In this document: positions 1 to 10,572 of the stretch, piece by piece
Layout: every line of letters starts with the position of its first letter
Position numbering within the stretch: the first letter of the stretch is position 1
Program-made: the position numbers and the translations under genes
Notes under the pieces: model-generated
The model's database searches: none
The model's input: only the letters and a program-made list of their open reading frames with translations
What the model was told of the DNA's origin: nothing
Assembly (NCBI GenBank): GCA_019115845.1
Contig: DXCU01000103.1
Coordinates: forward strand, 46,011-110,010
Direction: 5' to 3'
DNA length: 64,000 bases
Source of the DNA: Candidatus Rubneribacter avistercoris
GTDB taxonomy: Bacteria > Actinomycetota > Coriobacteriia > Coriobacteriales > Eggerthellaceae

Positions 1-1
1 C

Positions 2-532
2 ATCCTCGACGGCGGCAAGCCGCAGCTGTCTGCGGCGCTCGAGATGTTCGACCGCATGGGCATCGACGACATCGCGATGTGCGGTTTGGCCAAGCGCGAC
101 GAGGAGCTGTTCGTGCCCTGGCAGGACACGGGCCCTGTGGTGCTGCCGAGCGGTTCGGCGTCGCTTTACCTGGTGAAGCAGGTGCGCGACGAGGCGCACC
201 GCTTCGCCATCACGTTCCACCGCGAGCTGCGCGGCAAGGGCATGACGGCTTCCATCTTGGACGACGTGACGGGCATGGGGCCGGTGCGCAAAAAGGCCCT
301 GCTCAAGCATTTCAAATCGTTCAGGAACCTGAAAGCGGCCACGCTCGAGGACATCAAGGCGGCCCGCGTCGTGCCCGAAGAGGTGGCCGAGGAGCTGTTC
401 TGCGTGCTCCAGCAGTATAATAGCGAGCGGAAGGACGAGCGCGTCGTGGGCGGCGACGGTGCGGCGGGGGCCGCCGCAGCCTGCGCGCGCGATGCGGACG
501 AAGGGACTGCGGATGAGCGAACAGACGGTTGA
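2..532 (+). CDS. uvrC: UvrC, excinuclease ABC subunit C (C-terminal part)
   Basis: This is the C-terminal end of the UvrC nuclease subunit of nucleotide excision repair; the gene starts before the window. The open frame runs from base 2 with the DGGKPQL stretch typical of the UvrC endonuclease domain, then KGMTASILDDVTGMGPVRKKALLKHF, the start of the tandem helix-hairpin-helix DNA-binding domain that ends UvrC proteins. The last ~30 residues are Gly/Ala/Asp-rich and look like a variable tail. It overlaps the start of rapZ by about 20 bases, so the two are probably co-translated. The first ATG in the window (44) is internal and is not the real start. Confidence 0.95.
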   Translation: MLDGGKPQLSAALEMFDRMGIDDIAMCGLAKRDEELFVPWQDTGPVVLPSGSASLYLVKQVRDEAHRFAITFHRELRGKGMTASILDDVTGMGPVRKKALLKHFKSFRNLKAATLEDIKAARVVPEEVAEELFCVLQQYNSERKDERVVGGDGAAGAAAACARDADEGTADERTDG

Positions 533-1472
533 CCTGGAACTCATGCCCGAGCTCGTCATTGTGACGGGCATGAGCGGCGCAGGCCGCACCGAAGCCATGC
601 ACGTGTTCGAGGACCTGGACTACTTCTGCGTGGACAACCTGCCCTCGAGCCTCATCGGGAGCCTGCTCGAGCTTGCCGGCATGCCCGGCCAGCCCGACGA
701 GCGCCGCCGTTTGGCGGTGGTGTGCGACGCGCGCAACGGCGACTTCTTCGCCAACCTGAAAGCCGAGCTTGCCAAGCTGAGGGAGCGGGGCATCGACTAC
801 CGGGTGCTGTTTTTGGACGCCGCCGACGAGAAGCTGATCTCCCGGTACAAATCAAGCCGCCGCCGGCATCCGCTGTGCACGGACGGGTCGTCCATCGCTC
901 GGGGGATAGAGCGCGAGCGCAGCCTGCTGTTCGCCCTGCGCGAAGGGGCCCATCACGTCATCGACACCACCGACATGCTGCCGCCGCAGCTGCGCGCCAC
1001 CATCCGCGCGCTGTTCGCGCCCGGAGAGGAGCGCGCGGGGTTGCAGGTGACGGTGTACTCGTTCGGCTTCAAGCACGGCGCGCCGCTTGACGCGGACCTG
1101 GTCATGGACGTGCGCTTTCTGCCGAATCCCTACTACGATCCCGCTTTGCGCCCCTTCACGGGGCTTGACGCGCCCGTGCGCGATTTCGTGCTGTACCGTC
1201 CCGAGACCGAGGAGTTCCAGAAGAAGTGGCGCGCGCTGCTCGACGTGGTCATGCCCGGCTACGTGGCGGAGGGCAAGCAGCAGCTCGCCATCGCCGTGGG
1301 ATGCACGGGCGGGCAGCACCGCAGCGTGGCGCTCGCGGAGTCCACGGCCGACTACCTCAAGGGGAAGGGCTACCGCGTGAGCATCGCGCATCGGGACCTG
1401 AAACTGGCGGAGGGCGCCGACGGACGCCTGGTCGCAGACTCGGCCGCGGCCGCGCCGTCCGCGGGGCGCTAG
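513..1472 (+). CDS. rapZ: RapZ/YvcJ family nucleotide-binding protein
   Basis: P-loop ATP/GTP-binding protein of the RapZ (YvcJ) family, in Proteobacteria an RNA-binding adaptor controlling glucosamine-6-phosphate synthase and in Firmicutes linked to competence. A Walker A motif (GMSGAGRT) lies near residue 15, and the family C-terminal signature IAVGCTGGQHRSVALAE near residue 265. Length (319 aa) is slightly over the family norm because of an Ala-rich tail. The ORF opens upstream at 459, but ATG 513 (MSEQTVDLEL) fits family N-termini and has an AAGGGA just upstream. It is followed after 8 bases by yvcK, the conserved rapZ-yvcK-whiA order of Gram-positives. Confidence 0.93.
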   Translation: MSEQTVDLELMPELVIVTGMSGAGRTEAMHVFEDLDYFCVDNLPSSLIGSLLELAGMPGQPDERRRLAVVCDARNGDFFANLKAELAKLRERGIDYRVLFLDAADEKLISRYKSSRRRHPLCTDGSSIARGIERERSLLFALREGAHHVIDTTDMLPPQLRATIRALFAPGEERAGLQVTVYSFGFKHGAPLDADLVMDVRFLPNPYYDPALRPFTGLDAPVRDFVLYRPETEEFQKKWRALLDVVMPGYVAEGKQQLAIAVGCTGGQHRSVALAESTADYLKGKGYRVSIAHRDLKLAEGADGRLVADSAAAAPSAGR

Positions 1473-1480
1473 GAGACGGC

Positions 1481-2599
1481 ATGCGTCCTTTCGTCCACGA
1501 CTCGTCCATGACGGCCTCGTTCGCGCCTTTGCGCGCGGCGCGGCCCGTGGTGCCTGCGGGCGAGCGCCTGCGGGCCGTGGTCATCGGCGGCGGAACGGGC
1601 GCGCCGGTGTCCATCCGCACGCTTCTGTCCATGGGCTTCGAGACGAGCGCCGTGGTGGCCATGGCCGACGACGGAGGCTCGACGGGCATCCTGCGCGAGG
1701 AGGCGCACGTCACGCCGCCCGGCGACGTGCGCAAGTGCATCGCCGCCATGGCGGCCGATCCCGCCGACCCGCTTACGAAGGCGTTCAAGTACCGCTTCCC
1801 CTTCGCGCGCAACCACACGCTCGGAAACTTGATGCTGTCGGCCCTGGAGGACGCGGCGGGGTCGTTCCCCGAGGCCGTGGCCATTTGCGAGCGGTTGCTG
1901 AACGCGCGCGGGCACGTGTACCCCTCCACGCTCGACCGGGTGTCGCTCGAGGCGCGCACGAGGGACGGGCGCGTGCTGGAAGGGCAGGCGGTGGCGTGCC
2001 ATTCCCGCACGGCGCTCGAGCGCGTGCGGCTGCGGGCGGACCGGCCCATCGTGCCCTACGAGCCCGCGCTCGACGCCATCCGCGAGGCGGACCTCATCGT
2101 GCTGGGCCCCGGCTCTCTTTTCACCTCCATCGTGCCCAACCTGCTGGTGCCCGGCGTGACGGAGGCCGTCCGCGCCTCGAAGGGGGCCACGCTGTTCGTG
2201 TGCTCGCTGGCCGACATGCAGGGGGAGACCTGGGGGCTTACCGCGCGCGAGCACGTTGAGGCGCTCATGGACCACGGCATGCGCGGCATCCTGGACTACG
2301 TGCTGGTCCACACGCCGGTGCCGCTGCGGCCCGACAGCCCCGCCACAGGCGTGTTCGGCGCCGCGACGGGGGCCGAGCCCGAGCATTCCTCCACGTCCGG
2401 CATGGGCTACGAACAGCTTGCCGGGCGCATCCGCCCCGTGGCCGTGAGCCATCGGGCCGTTCAGGCCATCCAAGCGCAGGGACCGGTGGTGATCGCGCGC
2501 GACCTTGTGGATCGCGAGCGTCCCACCTGGCATGATCCCGTGGCGCTGCGCGACGCTTTCTCGGGGGTGCTGAAGCTATGTCGTTCACGGCGGAGGTGA
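1481..2599 (+). CDS. yvcK: YvcK/CofD-like gluconeogenesis factor
   Basis: Member of the YvcK (CofD-like, UPF0052) family, which binds UDP-sugars and affects central carbon metabolism and cell morphogenesis in Bacillus and mycobacteria. Visible signatures are VVIGGGTGAPVSIRTLL near residue 33, MADDGGSTGILRE, and VLGPGSLFTSIVPNLLV in the second half. The ORF-track start (1226) lies inside rapZ; ATG 1481 is preceded by AGGAGA at 1471-1476 and gives a 372-aa protein with a ~28-residue lead before the Rossmann strand. The 3' end overlaps whiA by 22 bases, implying translational coupling. Confidence 0.94.
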   Translation: MRPFVHDSSMTASFAPLRAARPVVPAGERLRAVVIGGGTGAPVSIRTLLSMGFETSAVVAMADDGGSTGILREEAHVTPPGDVRKCIAAMAADPADPLTKAFKYRFPFARNHTLGNLMLSALEDAAGSFPEAVAICERLLNARGHVYPSTLDRVSLEARTRDGRVLEGQAVACHSRTALERVRLRADRPIVPYEPALDAIREADLIVLGPGSLFTSIVPNLLVPGVTEAVRASKGATLFVCSLADMQGETWGLTAREHVEALMDHGMRGILDYVLVHTPVPLRPDSPATGVFGAATGAEPEHSSTSGMGYEQLAGRIRPVAVSHRAVQAIQAQGPVVIARDLVDRERPTWHDPVALRDAFSGVLKLCRSRRR

Positions 2600-3516
2600 A
2601 AGACGAGCTGGCGCGTGTCCCTCCCGTGTGCTCGCACTGCGACAAGGCGACCTTGGCGGCGCTCGTGCGCATAGAGGGCACGCTGTTCTTCAGCGGGCAG
2701 GGACGCTACCGCGTCGAGGTCGCCACCGACGCGCCGTCGGTGGCGCGCCTGGTCATCAAGCTGCTCCACGAGCTGTACCATCTTCAGACGAACCTCACGG
2801 TGCGCCGCAGCGTGCTGCACAAGACGCCGAACTACCTCATAGAGGTGCCGGCGCAGCCTCGGTTGGCCGAATCGCTGACCGACATGGGCGTGCTCTCGCC
2901 CGAAGGCGGCCTTGAGATGGGCGTCAAGCCCGCGCTCGTGGCCAAGGAGTGCTGCACGGCCGCCTACCTGCGCGGGGCGTTTTTGGGCAGCGGCTTTGTG
3001 TCCGACCCGCGCGGCGATTTCCATTTCGAGGTGACGGTGGAGAGCGAGGAGCTGGCCGAGGACCTGGTCGGGCTGCTTGAGCTCAAGGGCATCAAGGCGC
3101 GGGTCATGCAGAGGCGCAGCTCGTACATGGTCTACCTCAAAAGCGGCGCCGCCATCTTGGAGTTCCTCGCCTTCGCCGGCGCCCATCAAAGCGCGCTGGC
3201 CATGGAGAACGCCCGCGTCATCAAAAGCGTGCGCAACGACGTGAACCGCCAGACCAACGCGGAGATGGCCAACCAGGCCAAGGCGGCCAACGCCTCGGTG
3301 GACCAGATCTACGCCATTCGGGTGGTGCTGGAGGCGCACGGCATGGAGAACCTGCCGCCGGCGCTGCAGGAGTTCATCAAGCTGCGCGTCACCTATCCCG
3401 ACGCCACGCTCAAAGAGCTGGGCGAGCGCGCGAACCCCCCGCTGTCCAAAAGCGCCGTCTACCACCGCGTCCGCCGCATCGAGCAGATGGCGCGCGAGGT
3501 CCAGGGAAGAAGCTGA
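2578..3516 (+). CDS. whiA: WhiA, DNA-binding sporulation/division regulator
   Basis: WhiA-type regulator, with an N-terminal degenerate LAGLIDADG homing-endonuclease-like domain and a C-terminal helix-turn-helix. In Streptomyces it activates division genes with WhiB; in other Gram-positives it affects cell division and chromosome segregation. Seen here: MSFTAEVKDELARV at the start, AAYLRGAFLGSGFVSDP in the LAGLIDADG-like part, and TLKELGERANPPLSKSAVYHRVRRI as the HTH near residue 285. Length (312 aa) is typical. It starts inside the end of yvcK and ends the uvrC-rapZ-yvcK-whiA unit. Confidence 0.95.
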   Translation: MSFTAEVKDELARVPPVCSHCDKATLAALVRIEGTLFFSGQGRYRVEVATDAPSVARLVIKLLHELYHLQTNLTVRRSVLHKTPNYLIEVPAQPRLAESLTDMGVLSPEGGLEMGVKPALVAKECCTAAYLRGAFLGSGFVSDPRGDFHFEVTVESEELAEDLVGLLELKGIKARVMQRRSSYMVYLKSGAAILEFLAFAGAHQSALAMENARVIKSVRNDVNRQTNAEMANQAKAANASVDQIYAIRVVLEAHGMENLPPALQEFIKLRVTYPDATLKELGERANPPLSKSAVYHRVRRIEQMAREVQGRS

Positions 3517-3808
3517 CAGCTCCACAGCGACCCCATGGAGACGGACGGCGGGCCGCGCCGCATTTGCGACCGATGGGAAAAGCGCGGCGGCGCTGGCGGC
3601 CGCGAGCGTCTTTCCTCGCTGCCGCATGATCTTCGCTTTCGCCAGCTTCATCCTGCGGCCGCGATCGAAGCAAACGCCCGCATCTTGCGTTAAGCGCTTG
3701 CGACCAAGGGGCGCGCACGTGCGCTTTCCGCTGTGCGGCGGGGGCATGCCGCTTGCCCGCTTTTTCTTGGGAGAGCGGGGCGGGCAGGGCGTGCGAGCAG
3801 GGCGCCCG
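3517..3808. other. Intergenic region between whiA and gap
   Basis: Nearly 300 bases before the gap promoter without a convincing gene. ORFs listed here run into gap out of frame and have no family signature. I see no clear T-tailed hairpin ending whiA. The segment probably holds only upstream control sequence for the glycolytic operon. Confidence 0.5.
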
Positions 3809-3817
3809 TGGTATGAT
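3809..3817 (+). promoter_or_regulatory. Extended -10 promoter of the gap operon
   Basis: TGGTATGAT is an extended -10 element (TGn plus TATGAT), one base off the TATAAT consensus, about 50 bases before the gap start. No good -35 hexamer stands at 17 bp, which fits an extended -10 promoter. The strong ribosome site GAAAGGAG follows just before the ATG at 3868. Confidence 0.6.
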
Positions 3818-3852
3818 CGGGCCGTCTTCACGGCATCGAATGAGTATCTTGA

Positions 3853-4869
<1,017 letters not shown>

Positions 4870-4886
4870 GGAAAGCGCGAAAGGGG

Positions 4887-4911
4887 GGGCTGCGGCGCGA
4901 TGCCGCAGCCC
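4887..4911 (+). terminator. Intra-operon hairpin after gap
   Basis: GGGCTGCGGC and GCCGCAGCCC form a perfect 10-bp stem with a 5-base loop, followed only by TTCTG rather than a T-run. It lies between gap and the next gene on the same strand, so it may be a leaky terminator or a 3'-stabilising hairpin. Confidence 0.5.
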
Positions 4912-4978
4912 TTCTGCCGTTTCAGGCGACGCGTTCGCCTTGCCGTGCGGAACGGACGCAGACGAAGGAGGTGGCGCC

Positions 4979-5228
4979 ATGTCGTTCACCGGGGTTTTCG
5001 CGAATGTCCTGCTCACCGTCATCTACCTGATCCCCCTCGTCGTCGCGCTGTTCGTCCTGCGCGAGTTCTTCCGCATGGCGAAGGCGGTGCAGGCGCTCGA
5101 GCTGGCGCAGAAAGAGCACGCGGCGAACATGGAACGGGCGATGCGGGAGCTGATTGCCGCGCAGAAAGAGCAAACGGAGCTGATGCGCTCGCCGGAGCGC
5201 ATCGCGGACGATTCGACGGGACGACAAC

Positions 5229-5236
<8 letters not shown>
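4979..5236 (+). CDS. Small single-pass membrane protein in the glycolytic operon
   Basis: An 85-aa protein of unknown function. One hydrophobic segment (about residues 9-28, VLLTVIYLIPLVVALFVL) is followed by a charged, Ala/Glu/Lys-rich helix of about 45 residues that could form a coiled coil, giving a membrane-anchored coiled-coil layout. ATG 4979 has an excellent ribosome site (AAGGAGG). The ORF-track start at 4940 is less likely. It overlaps pgk by 8 bases, so it is co-translated with a glycolytic enzyme, which is unusual. I recognise no named family. Confidence 0.75.
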
Positions 5237-6425
<1,189 letters not shown>

Positions 6426-6516
6426 CAAGTTGGCGCACAAGGGCGCCCCGCCAAGCCGGCTTCGCGGGGCGCTGGGCCGCCTCTCCTTGCGGCGAGGCGG
6501 TGGGAAGGAGAATCGC

Positions 6517-7287
6517 ATGACGCGCAAACCCCTGATGGCAGGCAACTGGAAGATGAACAACACCGTCGCGGAGGCGGTGGTGCTCACCCAGGAGATCTCG
6601 AACCGTTACGAGAAGGAGTGGGCCGAGGCGGTGGACGTGCTCGTCTGCCCGCCGTTTGTGGACCTCAAGCCTGCCAAGACCGTGCTCGACTTCGACAAGA
6701 CCAAGGTGTCGGTGGGCGCGCAGAACGTGCACTGGGAGCCGAAGGGCGCGTTCACCGGCGAGGTGTCCGTGGCCATGATCAAGGAGATCGGCTGCACGTG
6801 CTCCATCGTGGGGCACTCCGAGCGCCGGGAGCTGTTCGGCGAGACGAACGAGGACGTGAACCGCAAGGTGAAGGCGCTCGTGAGCGCGGGGCTTTACGCC
6901 GTGGTGTGCGTGGGCGAGTCGCTGGCCGTGCGCGAGGAGGGCACCACCGAGGAGTACGTCACCGCCCAGGTGCGCGCCGCGTTCGCCGGCGTGGACGCGC
7001 GCGATGCGGCGGAGTGCGTGGTCGCCTATGAGCCCATCTGGGCCATCGGGACGGGCCGCACGGCCACGCCCGAGCAGGCCGAGGCCGTGTGCGCGGCCAT
7101 CCGCGCCACGCTCGCGGAGCTGTTCGGCGACGAGACGGCCGACGCCATGCGCGTTTTGTACGGCGGCTCCATGAACGTGGGCAACGTGGAGGGGCTTATG
7201 GCTCAGCCGAACATCGACGGCGGCCTGGTGGGCGGCGCGAGCCTGGAGGCGGCGTCGTTCGTGCAGCTGATCGAGGCGTGCCTGTGA
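6517..7287 (+). CDS. tpiA: Triose-phosphate isomerase
   Basis: Interconverts dihydroxyacetone phosphate and glyceraldehyde-3-phosphate. Seen: AGNWKMNNT with the substrate-binding Lys near the start, the catalytic His in IVGHSERRELFGE, and the catalytic Glu loop AYEPIWAIGTGRTAT. ATG 6517 is preceded by GGGAAGGAG and gives 256 aa; the longer ORF from 6430 adds a basic stretch unlike the family. The stop shares bases with the gpmI start (TGATG), so the two are translationally coupled. Confidence 0.97.
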   Translation: MTRKPLMAGNWKMNNTVAEAVVLTQEISNRYEKEWAEAVDVLVCPPFVDLKPAKTVLDFDKTKVSVGAQNVHWEPKGAFTGEVSVAMIKEIGCTCSIVGHSERRELFGETNEDVNRKVKALVSAGLYAVVCVGESLAVREEGTTEEYVTAQVRAAFAGVDARDAAECVVAYEPIWAIGTGRTATPEQAEAVCAAIRATLAELFGDETADAMRVLYGGSMNVGNVEGLMAQPNIDGGLVGGASLEAASFVQLIEACL

Positions 7288-8831
7288 TGGCGCGCGCCGA
7301 TCTGCCGCTGCCTGCGTGCCTGGTCATCATGGACGGCTTCGGCCTGGCCGAGCCGGGTTCGGGCAACGCCATCTCGCAGGCGCGCACGCCCGTTTTGGAC
7401 GCGCTTTTCGCCGAGCGTTCCTGGACGCGGCTTGAAGCGTCGGGCGAGGCCGTGGGCTTGCCCGCGGGCCAGATGGGCAACTCGGAGGTGGGACACCTCA
7501 ACATCGGCGCGGGGCGGGTGGTGCACCAGGAGCTCACGCGCGTGAACCGTGCCTGCGCCGACGGGTCGCTGGCGGAAAACCCGGTGCTTCGCCAGGCGTT
7601 TTCCCAGGCGTCGCGCCCGGGGGCGGCGCTGCACCTCATGGGCCTGCTCTCCGATGGAGGCGTGCACTCCTCCAACGCCCACCTCTACGCGCTTCTGCGC
7701 GCCGCGAAGCGCGCCGGGGTGCCGCATGCGGTGGTGCACTGCTTCATGGACGGGCGCGACGTGCCGCCCGAAAGCGGCGCGGGCTACGTGGCCGAGCTGG
7801 ACGAGGTGCTGGCGGAGCTTTCGGGCGAGGGGTTTGCGGCCGAGGTCGGCAGCATCGGCGGGCGCTACTACGCCATGGACCGCGACAAGCGCTGGGATCG
7901 CGTGGAGCGCGCATGGCGGGCCGTGGTGCGGGCCGAGCCGCGCACGGAGCGCACGCCCGCCCAGGTGATGGCCGACTCCTACGCCGCCGGCGTCACCGAC
8001 GAGTTCGTGGAGCCGGTGGCGCTTTCCGCCCGCGGCGTGCGCGAGGGCGACGCTGTGGTGTTCTTCAACTTCCGCCCCGACCGCGCCCGCGAGCTTACGC
8101 GCGCGATGGTTGATCCGGCGTTCGACGGCTTTGCGCGCGGCGCGTGGCCGCAGGTGGGGTTCGTGTGCCTGACCGAGTACGACCCGGAGATCCCTGCGCC
8201 GGTGGCCTTTCCCAAGGAGTTTCCCGCCGACGTGCTGGCCGACGTGCTGGCTGCGGCCGGCCTGCGCCAGTACCACATCGCCGAGACGGAGAAGTACGCT
8301 CATGTGACGTTCTTCTTAAACGGCGGGCGCGAGGAGCCTAAGGCCGGGGAGGAGCGCGTGCTGGTCCCCAGCCCCAAGGTGGCCACCTACGACCTCCAGC
8401 CCGAGATGAGCGAGCCTGAGGTGGCGCGCACGCTGGCGGCGGCCATCGACGCGGACGAGGCCGACGTCTACATCGTGAACTTCGCCAACTGCGACATGGT
8501 GGGGCACACCGGCGTGGTCCCGGCCGCGGTGGCGGCTGTGGAGGCGGTGGACGCCGGCGTGGGCGAGGTGCTGGCCGCCCTCGAGCGCAAAGGCGGCGTC
8601 GCGCTTGTGACGGCCGACCACGGCAACGCCGACAAGATGGTGGCCGAGGACGGCTCGCCGTTCACCGCGCACACCACGGCCCTCGTGCCGCTTGTCCTCG
8701 CGGACTTCTCGGGTGCGAACCGCGCTCTCGACAGCCGCCAGGGCGCGCTCTGCGACATCGCGCCCACGCTGCTCGCTCTTGCTGGCTTGGAGGCCCCTGC
8801 GGCCATGACGGGACAAAGCCTGCTCGCATAG
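7287..8831 (+). CDS. gpmI: 2,3-bisphosphoglycerate-independent phosphoglycerate mutase
   Basis: Mn-dependent mutase of the alkaline-phosphatase superfamily that converts 3- to 2-phosphoglycerate. Seen: CLVIMDGFGLAEPGSGNAIS, the catalytic Ser in GQMGNSEVGHLNIGAGR, the metal-binding DMVGHTG, and VTADHGNADKM near the C-terminus. The 514-aa length is typical. ATG 7287 overlaps the tpiA stop; the ORF-track start at 7089 is a frame extension inside tpiA. It is the last enzyme gene of the glycolytic unit and is followed by a strong hairpin. Confidence 0.97.
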   Translation: MARADLPLPACLVIMDGFGLAEPGSGNAISQARTPVLDALFAERSWTRLEASGEAVGLPAGQMGNSEVGHLNIGAGRVVHQELTRVNRACADGSLAENPVLRQAFSQASRPGAALHLMGLLSDGGVHSSNAHLYALLRAAKRAGVPHAVVHCFMDGRDVPPESGAGYVAELDEVLAELSGEGFAAEVGSIGGRYYAMDRDKRWDRVERAWRAVVRAEPRTERTPAQVMADSYAAGVTDEFVEPVALSARGVREGDAVVFFNFRPDRARELTRAMVDPAFDGFARGAWPQVGFVCLTEYDPEIPAPVAFPKEFPADVLADVLAAAGLRQYHIAETEKYAHVTFFLNGGREEPKAGEERVLVPSPKVATYDLQPEMSEPEVARTLAAAIDADEADVYIVNFANCDMVGHTGVVPAAVAAVEAVDAGVGEVLAALERKGGVALVTADHGNADKMVAEDGSPFTAHTTALVPLVLADFSGANRALDSRQGALCDIAPTLLALAGLEAPAAMTGQSLLA

Positions 8832-8914
8832 CGTCCCGGCCGCGCTCGGCCGCGTCCTTGCGCTTTGCCGCGGACGCATGCGGACGACGGAGCCGCGCTG
8901 CGCGGGCTTCTGGC

Positions 8915-8942
8915 GAAGGCGGGAGGGGCTTCTCCCGCCTTC
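8915..8942 (+). terminator. Hairpin terminator after gpmI
   Basis: GAAGGCGGGAG and CTCCCGCCTTC form a perfect 11-bp stem with a 6-base loop about 85 bases after gpmI. The bases after it are T/C-rich without a pure T-run. It probably ends the glycolytic operon before the separate secG promoter. Confidence 0.6.
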
Positions 8943-9014
8943 GTCTTCGCGCTTCCCCCTGCGGGGCATCCGATGGGGATGGGGGAGAAAGGGGAGGGGG
9001 AAACTGCGATTTTC

Positions 9015-9043
9015 TTGCCCCGGCCGTCCGACTCGGCTATACT
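9015..9043 (+). promoter_or_regulatory. Promoter of secG
   Basis: TTGCCC at 9015-9020 and TATACT at 9038-9043 are separated by exactly 17 bases, a good housekeeping-sigma promoter, about 50 bases before the secG start. It lies beyond the gpmI hairpin, so secG is probably an independent unit. Confidence 0.7.
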
Positions 9044-9091
9044 GAGCGAATTATGTGACCGACGTGTTTTCTGCAAAGGAAGAGAAAAACC

Positions 9092-9349
9092 TTGAATCCG
9101 CTTCTCATCATCGTCATCGCCCTGCTCGTGCTCTCGGGCATCGGGCTCATCATCTTCATCCTGCTCCATTCCGGCAAGGGCACGGGCGTGTCGGACATGA
9201 TCGCCAGCTCCGTGTACTCCACGCAAACCGGCACGAGCATCGTGGAGAAGAACCTCGACCGCATCACCATCGTCTTGGCCATCGTGTTCATGGCGTCGCT
9301 CATCGCGCTCATGATCATCTACCCCCATGGGAGCATCGCGGGCAACTAG
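9092..9349 (+). CDS. secG: SecG, preprotein translocase subunit
   Basis: Small auxiliary subunit of the SecYEG translocon in the cytoplasmic membrane. The 85 residues have two transmembrane segments (about 3-23 and 56-77) joined by a loop with LLHSGKGTGVSDMIASSV, matching the SecG signature LLQ.GKG.G. The start is TTG at 9092, with AAAGGAAG upstream. Its position after tpiA/gpmI is the common Gram-positive arrangement. Confidence 0.92.
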   Translation: MNPLLIIVIALLVLSGIGLIIFILLHSGKGTGVSDMIASSVYSTQTGTSIVEKNLDRITIVLAIVFMASLIALMIIYPHGSIAGN

Positions 9350-9476
9350 GGCGCAGGTGTCGGCGGCCCGCCTTCGTTTTCGGCGTCGGGCTCGCTGCTG
9401 CGGAATTCGCTGAAATTCCCCCTTCACAACGGGGAGGGCTTCGGGTAGAATGTCCACCGTTGCGTTTGAGCAGCAT

Positions 9477-9565
9477 GTCGGAGTGGTGGAACGGCAGACA
9501 CGCTAGCTTGAGGTGCTAGTGCCCATCTAACGGGTGTGCGGGTTCAAATCCCGCCTCCGACACCA
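9477..9565 (+). tRNA. tRNA-Leu (GAG)
   Basis: A long-variable-arm tRNA with 7-bp acceptor GTCGGAG/CTCCGAC, anticodon arm CTAGC-TTGAGGT-GCTAG carrying GAG, a variable stem-loop, T-loop GTTCAAATC, and an encoded CCA at 9563-9565. GAG reads CTC leucine codons, which are frequent in this GC-rich genome. A T-tailed terminator follows directly. Confidence 0.95.
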
Positions 9566-9574
9566 GGAAAAGAC

Positions 9575-9597
9575 AGAGAGCCTTCGGGCTCTCTTTT
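9575..9597 (+). terminator. Terminator after tRNA-Leu
   Basis: AGAGAGCC-TTCG-GGCTCTCT forms an 8-bp stem with a stable TTCG tetraloop, ending in TTTT. A classical intrinsic terminator 10 bases after the tRNA CCA end. Confidence 0.85.
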
Positions 9598-9658
9598 CGT
9601 ATGTGGGTCCGTTGCGCGACGCGGCGGGCGGAAGGCGCTCGAAAGGAGGGGCGGCGTC

Positions 9659-10564
9659 ATGTCCAAGGCGCTGGCGACGAAATCGCCCGTTTCGGAGCGC
9701 ATGCGCTCCATTCAGCGGGTGCTCTGGATCATCCTTGCGCTCAACCTGGCCGTAGCGGCGGCGAAGTACGTGTGGGGTGTGGCGAGCGGCTCCGAGTCGA
9801 TGCAGGCCGACGGCATCCATTCGGTGTTCGATTCGGCGGGCAACGTGGTGGGGCTTGTGGGCATCGCGATAGCGGCGCGGCCGGCCGACGAGGGGCATCC
9901 CTACGGGCATGCGAAGTTCGAGACGTACGCGAGCTTGGCCATCGGCGCGCTTCTTCTGCTGGCGGCGTTCGAGGTGGGGTCGAGCGCTGTGGGCAAGCTT
10001 GCGGAGGGCGCGTACACCGCCGAGGTCACGCCGGTGTCGTTTGCGGTGATGATCGGCACGCTCGCGGTCAACCTGGGGGTGACCGCTTATGAGCGGCGCG
10101 CCGCCAAGCGCCTGGGCAGCGAGGTGCTGGCAGCGGATGCGAACCACACGCTCTCCGATGCGCTTGTGTCGGTGGGCGTGATCGTGGGGCTTGCCGCTGT
10201 GGCGCTTGGATTCCCCATGGCGGACCCGGTGATGGCGCTCGTGGTGACGGTCGCCATCTTGGCCACGGCCGCCGACGTGCTCAAGCACGCCCTTGCCACG
10301 CTCTCGGACCGCGCGCGCATTCCCGAGGCCGACTTGCGCGCCGCGGCCACGGCGGTGCCCGGCGTGCGGGACGCCCACCGCATTCGCACGCGCGGCACGG
10401 AAGGGGAGGTGTACGCCGATCTGCACGTGCTCGTGGACCCCGCCATGAGCGTTGCCGACGCGCATCGTCTGGCCGACGAGGTGGAGGAGGCCGTGCGGGC
10501 GCGTTTCCCGAACGTGATCGAGACGCTCGTGCACATAGAGCCCGACGACGGGCACGAGGAGTAG
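9659..10564 (+). CDS. Cation diffusion facilitator (CDF) family transporter
   Basis: Membrane antiporter exporting divalent metals (Zn, Fe, Mn or Co) for protons. About six transmembrane helices fill the first ~210 residues. Metal-site sequences are visible: MQADGIHSVFDSAGNVV in helix 2 and ADANHTLSDALVSVGV in helix 5. HPYGHAKFET is a family hallmark, and a cytoplasmic ferredoxin-like domain follows (about 215-300). ATG 9659 has the ribosome site AAAGGAGG; the longer ORF start overlaps the tRNA and its terminator. The metal cannot be assigned from sequence alone. Confidence 0.92.
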   Translation: MSKALATKSPVSERMRSIQRVLWIILALNLAVAAAKYVWGVASGSESMQADGIHSVFDSAGNVVGLVGIAIAARPADEGHPYGHAKFETYASLAIGALLLLAAFEVGSSAVGKLAEGAYTAEVTPVSFAVMIGTLAVNLGVTAYERRAAKRLGSEVLAADANHTLSDALVSVGVIVGLAAVALGFPMADPVMALVVTVAILATAADVLKHALATLSDRARIPEADLRAAATAVPGVRDAHRIRTRGTEGEVYADLHVLVDPAMSVADAHRLADEVEEAVRARFPNVIETLVHIEPDDGHEE

Positions 10565-10572
10565 GGGGGCGC

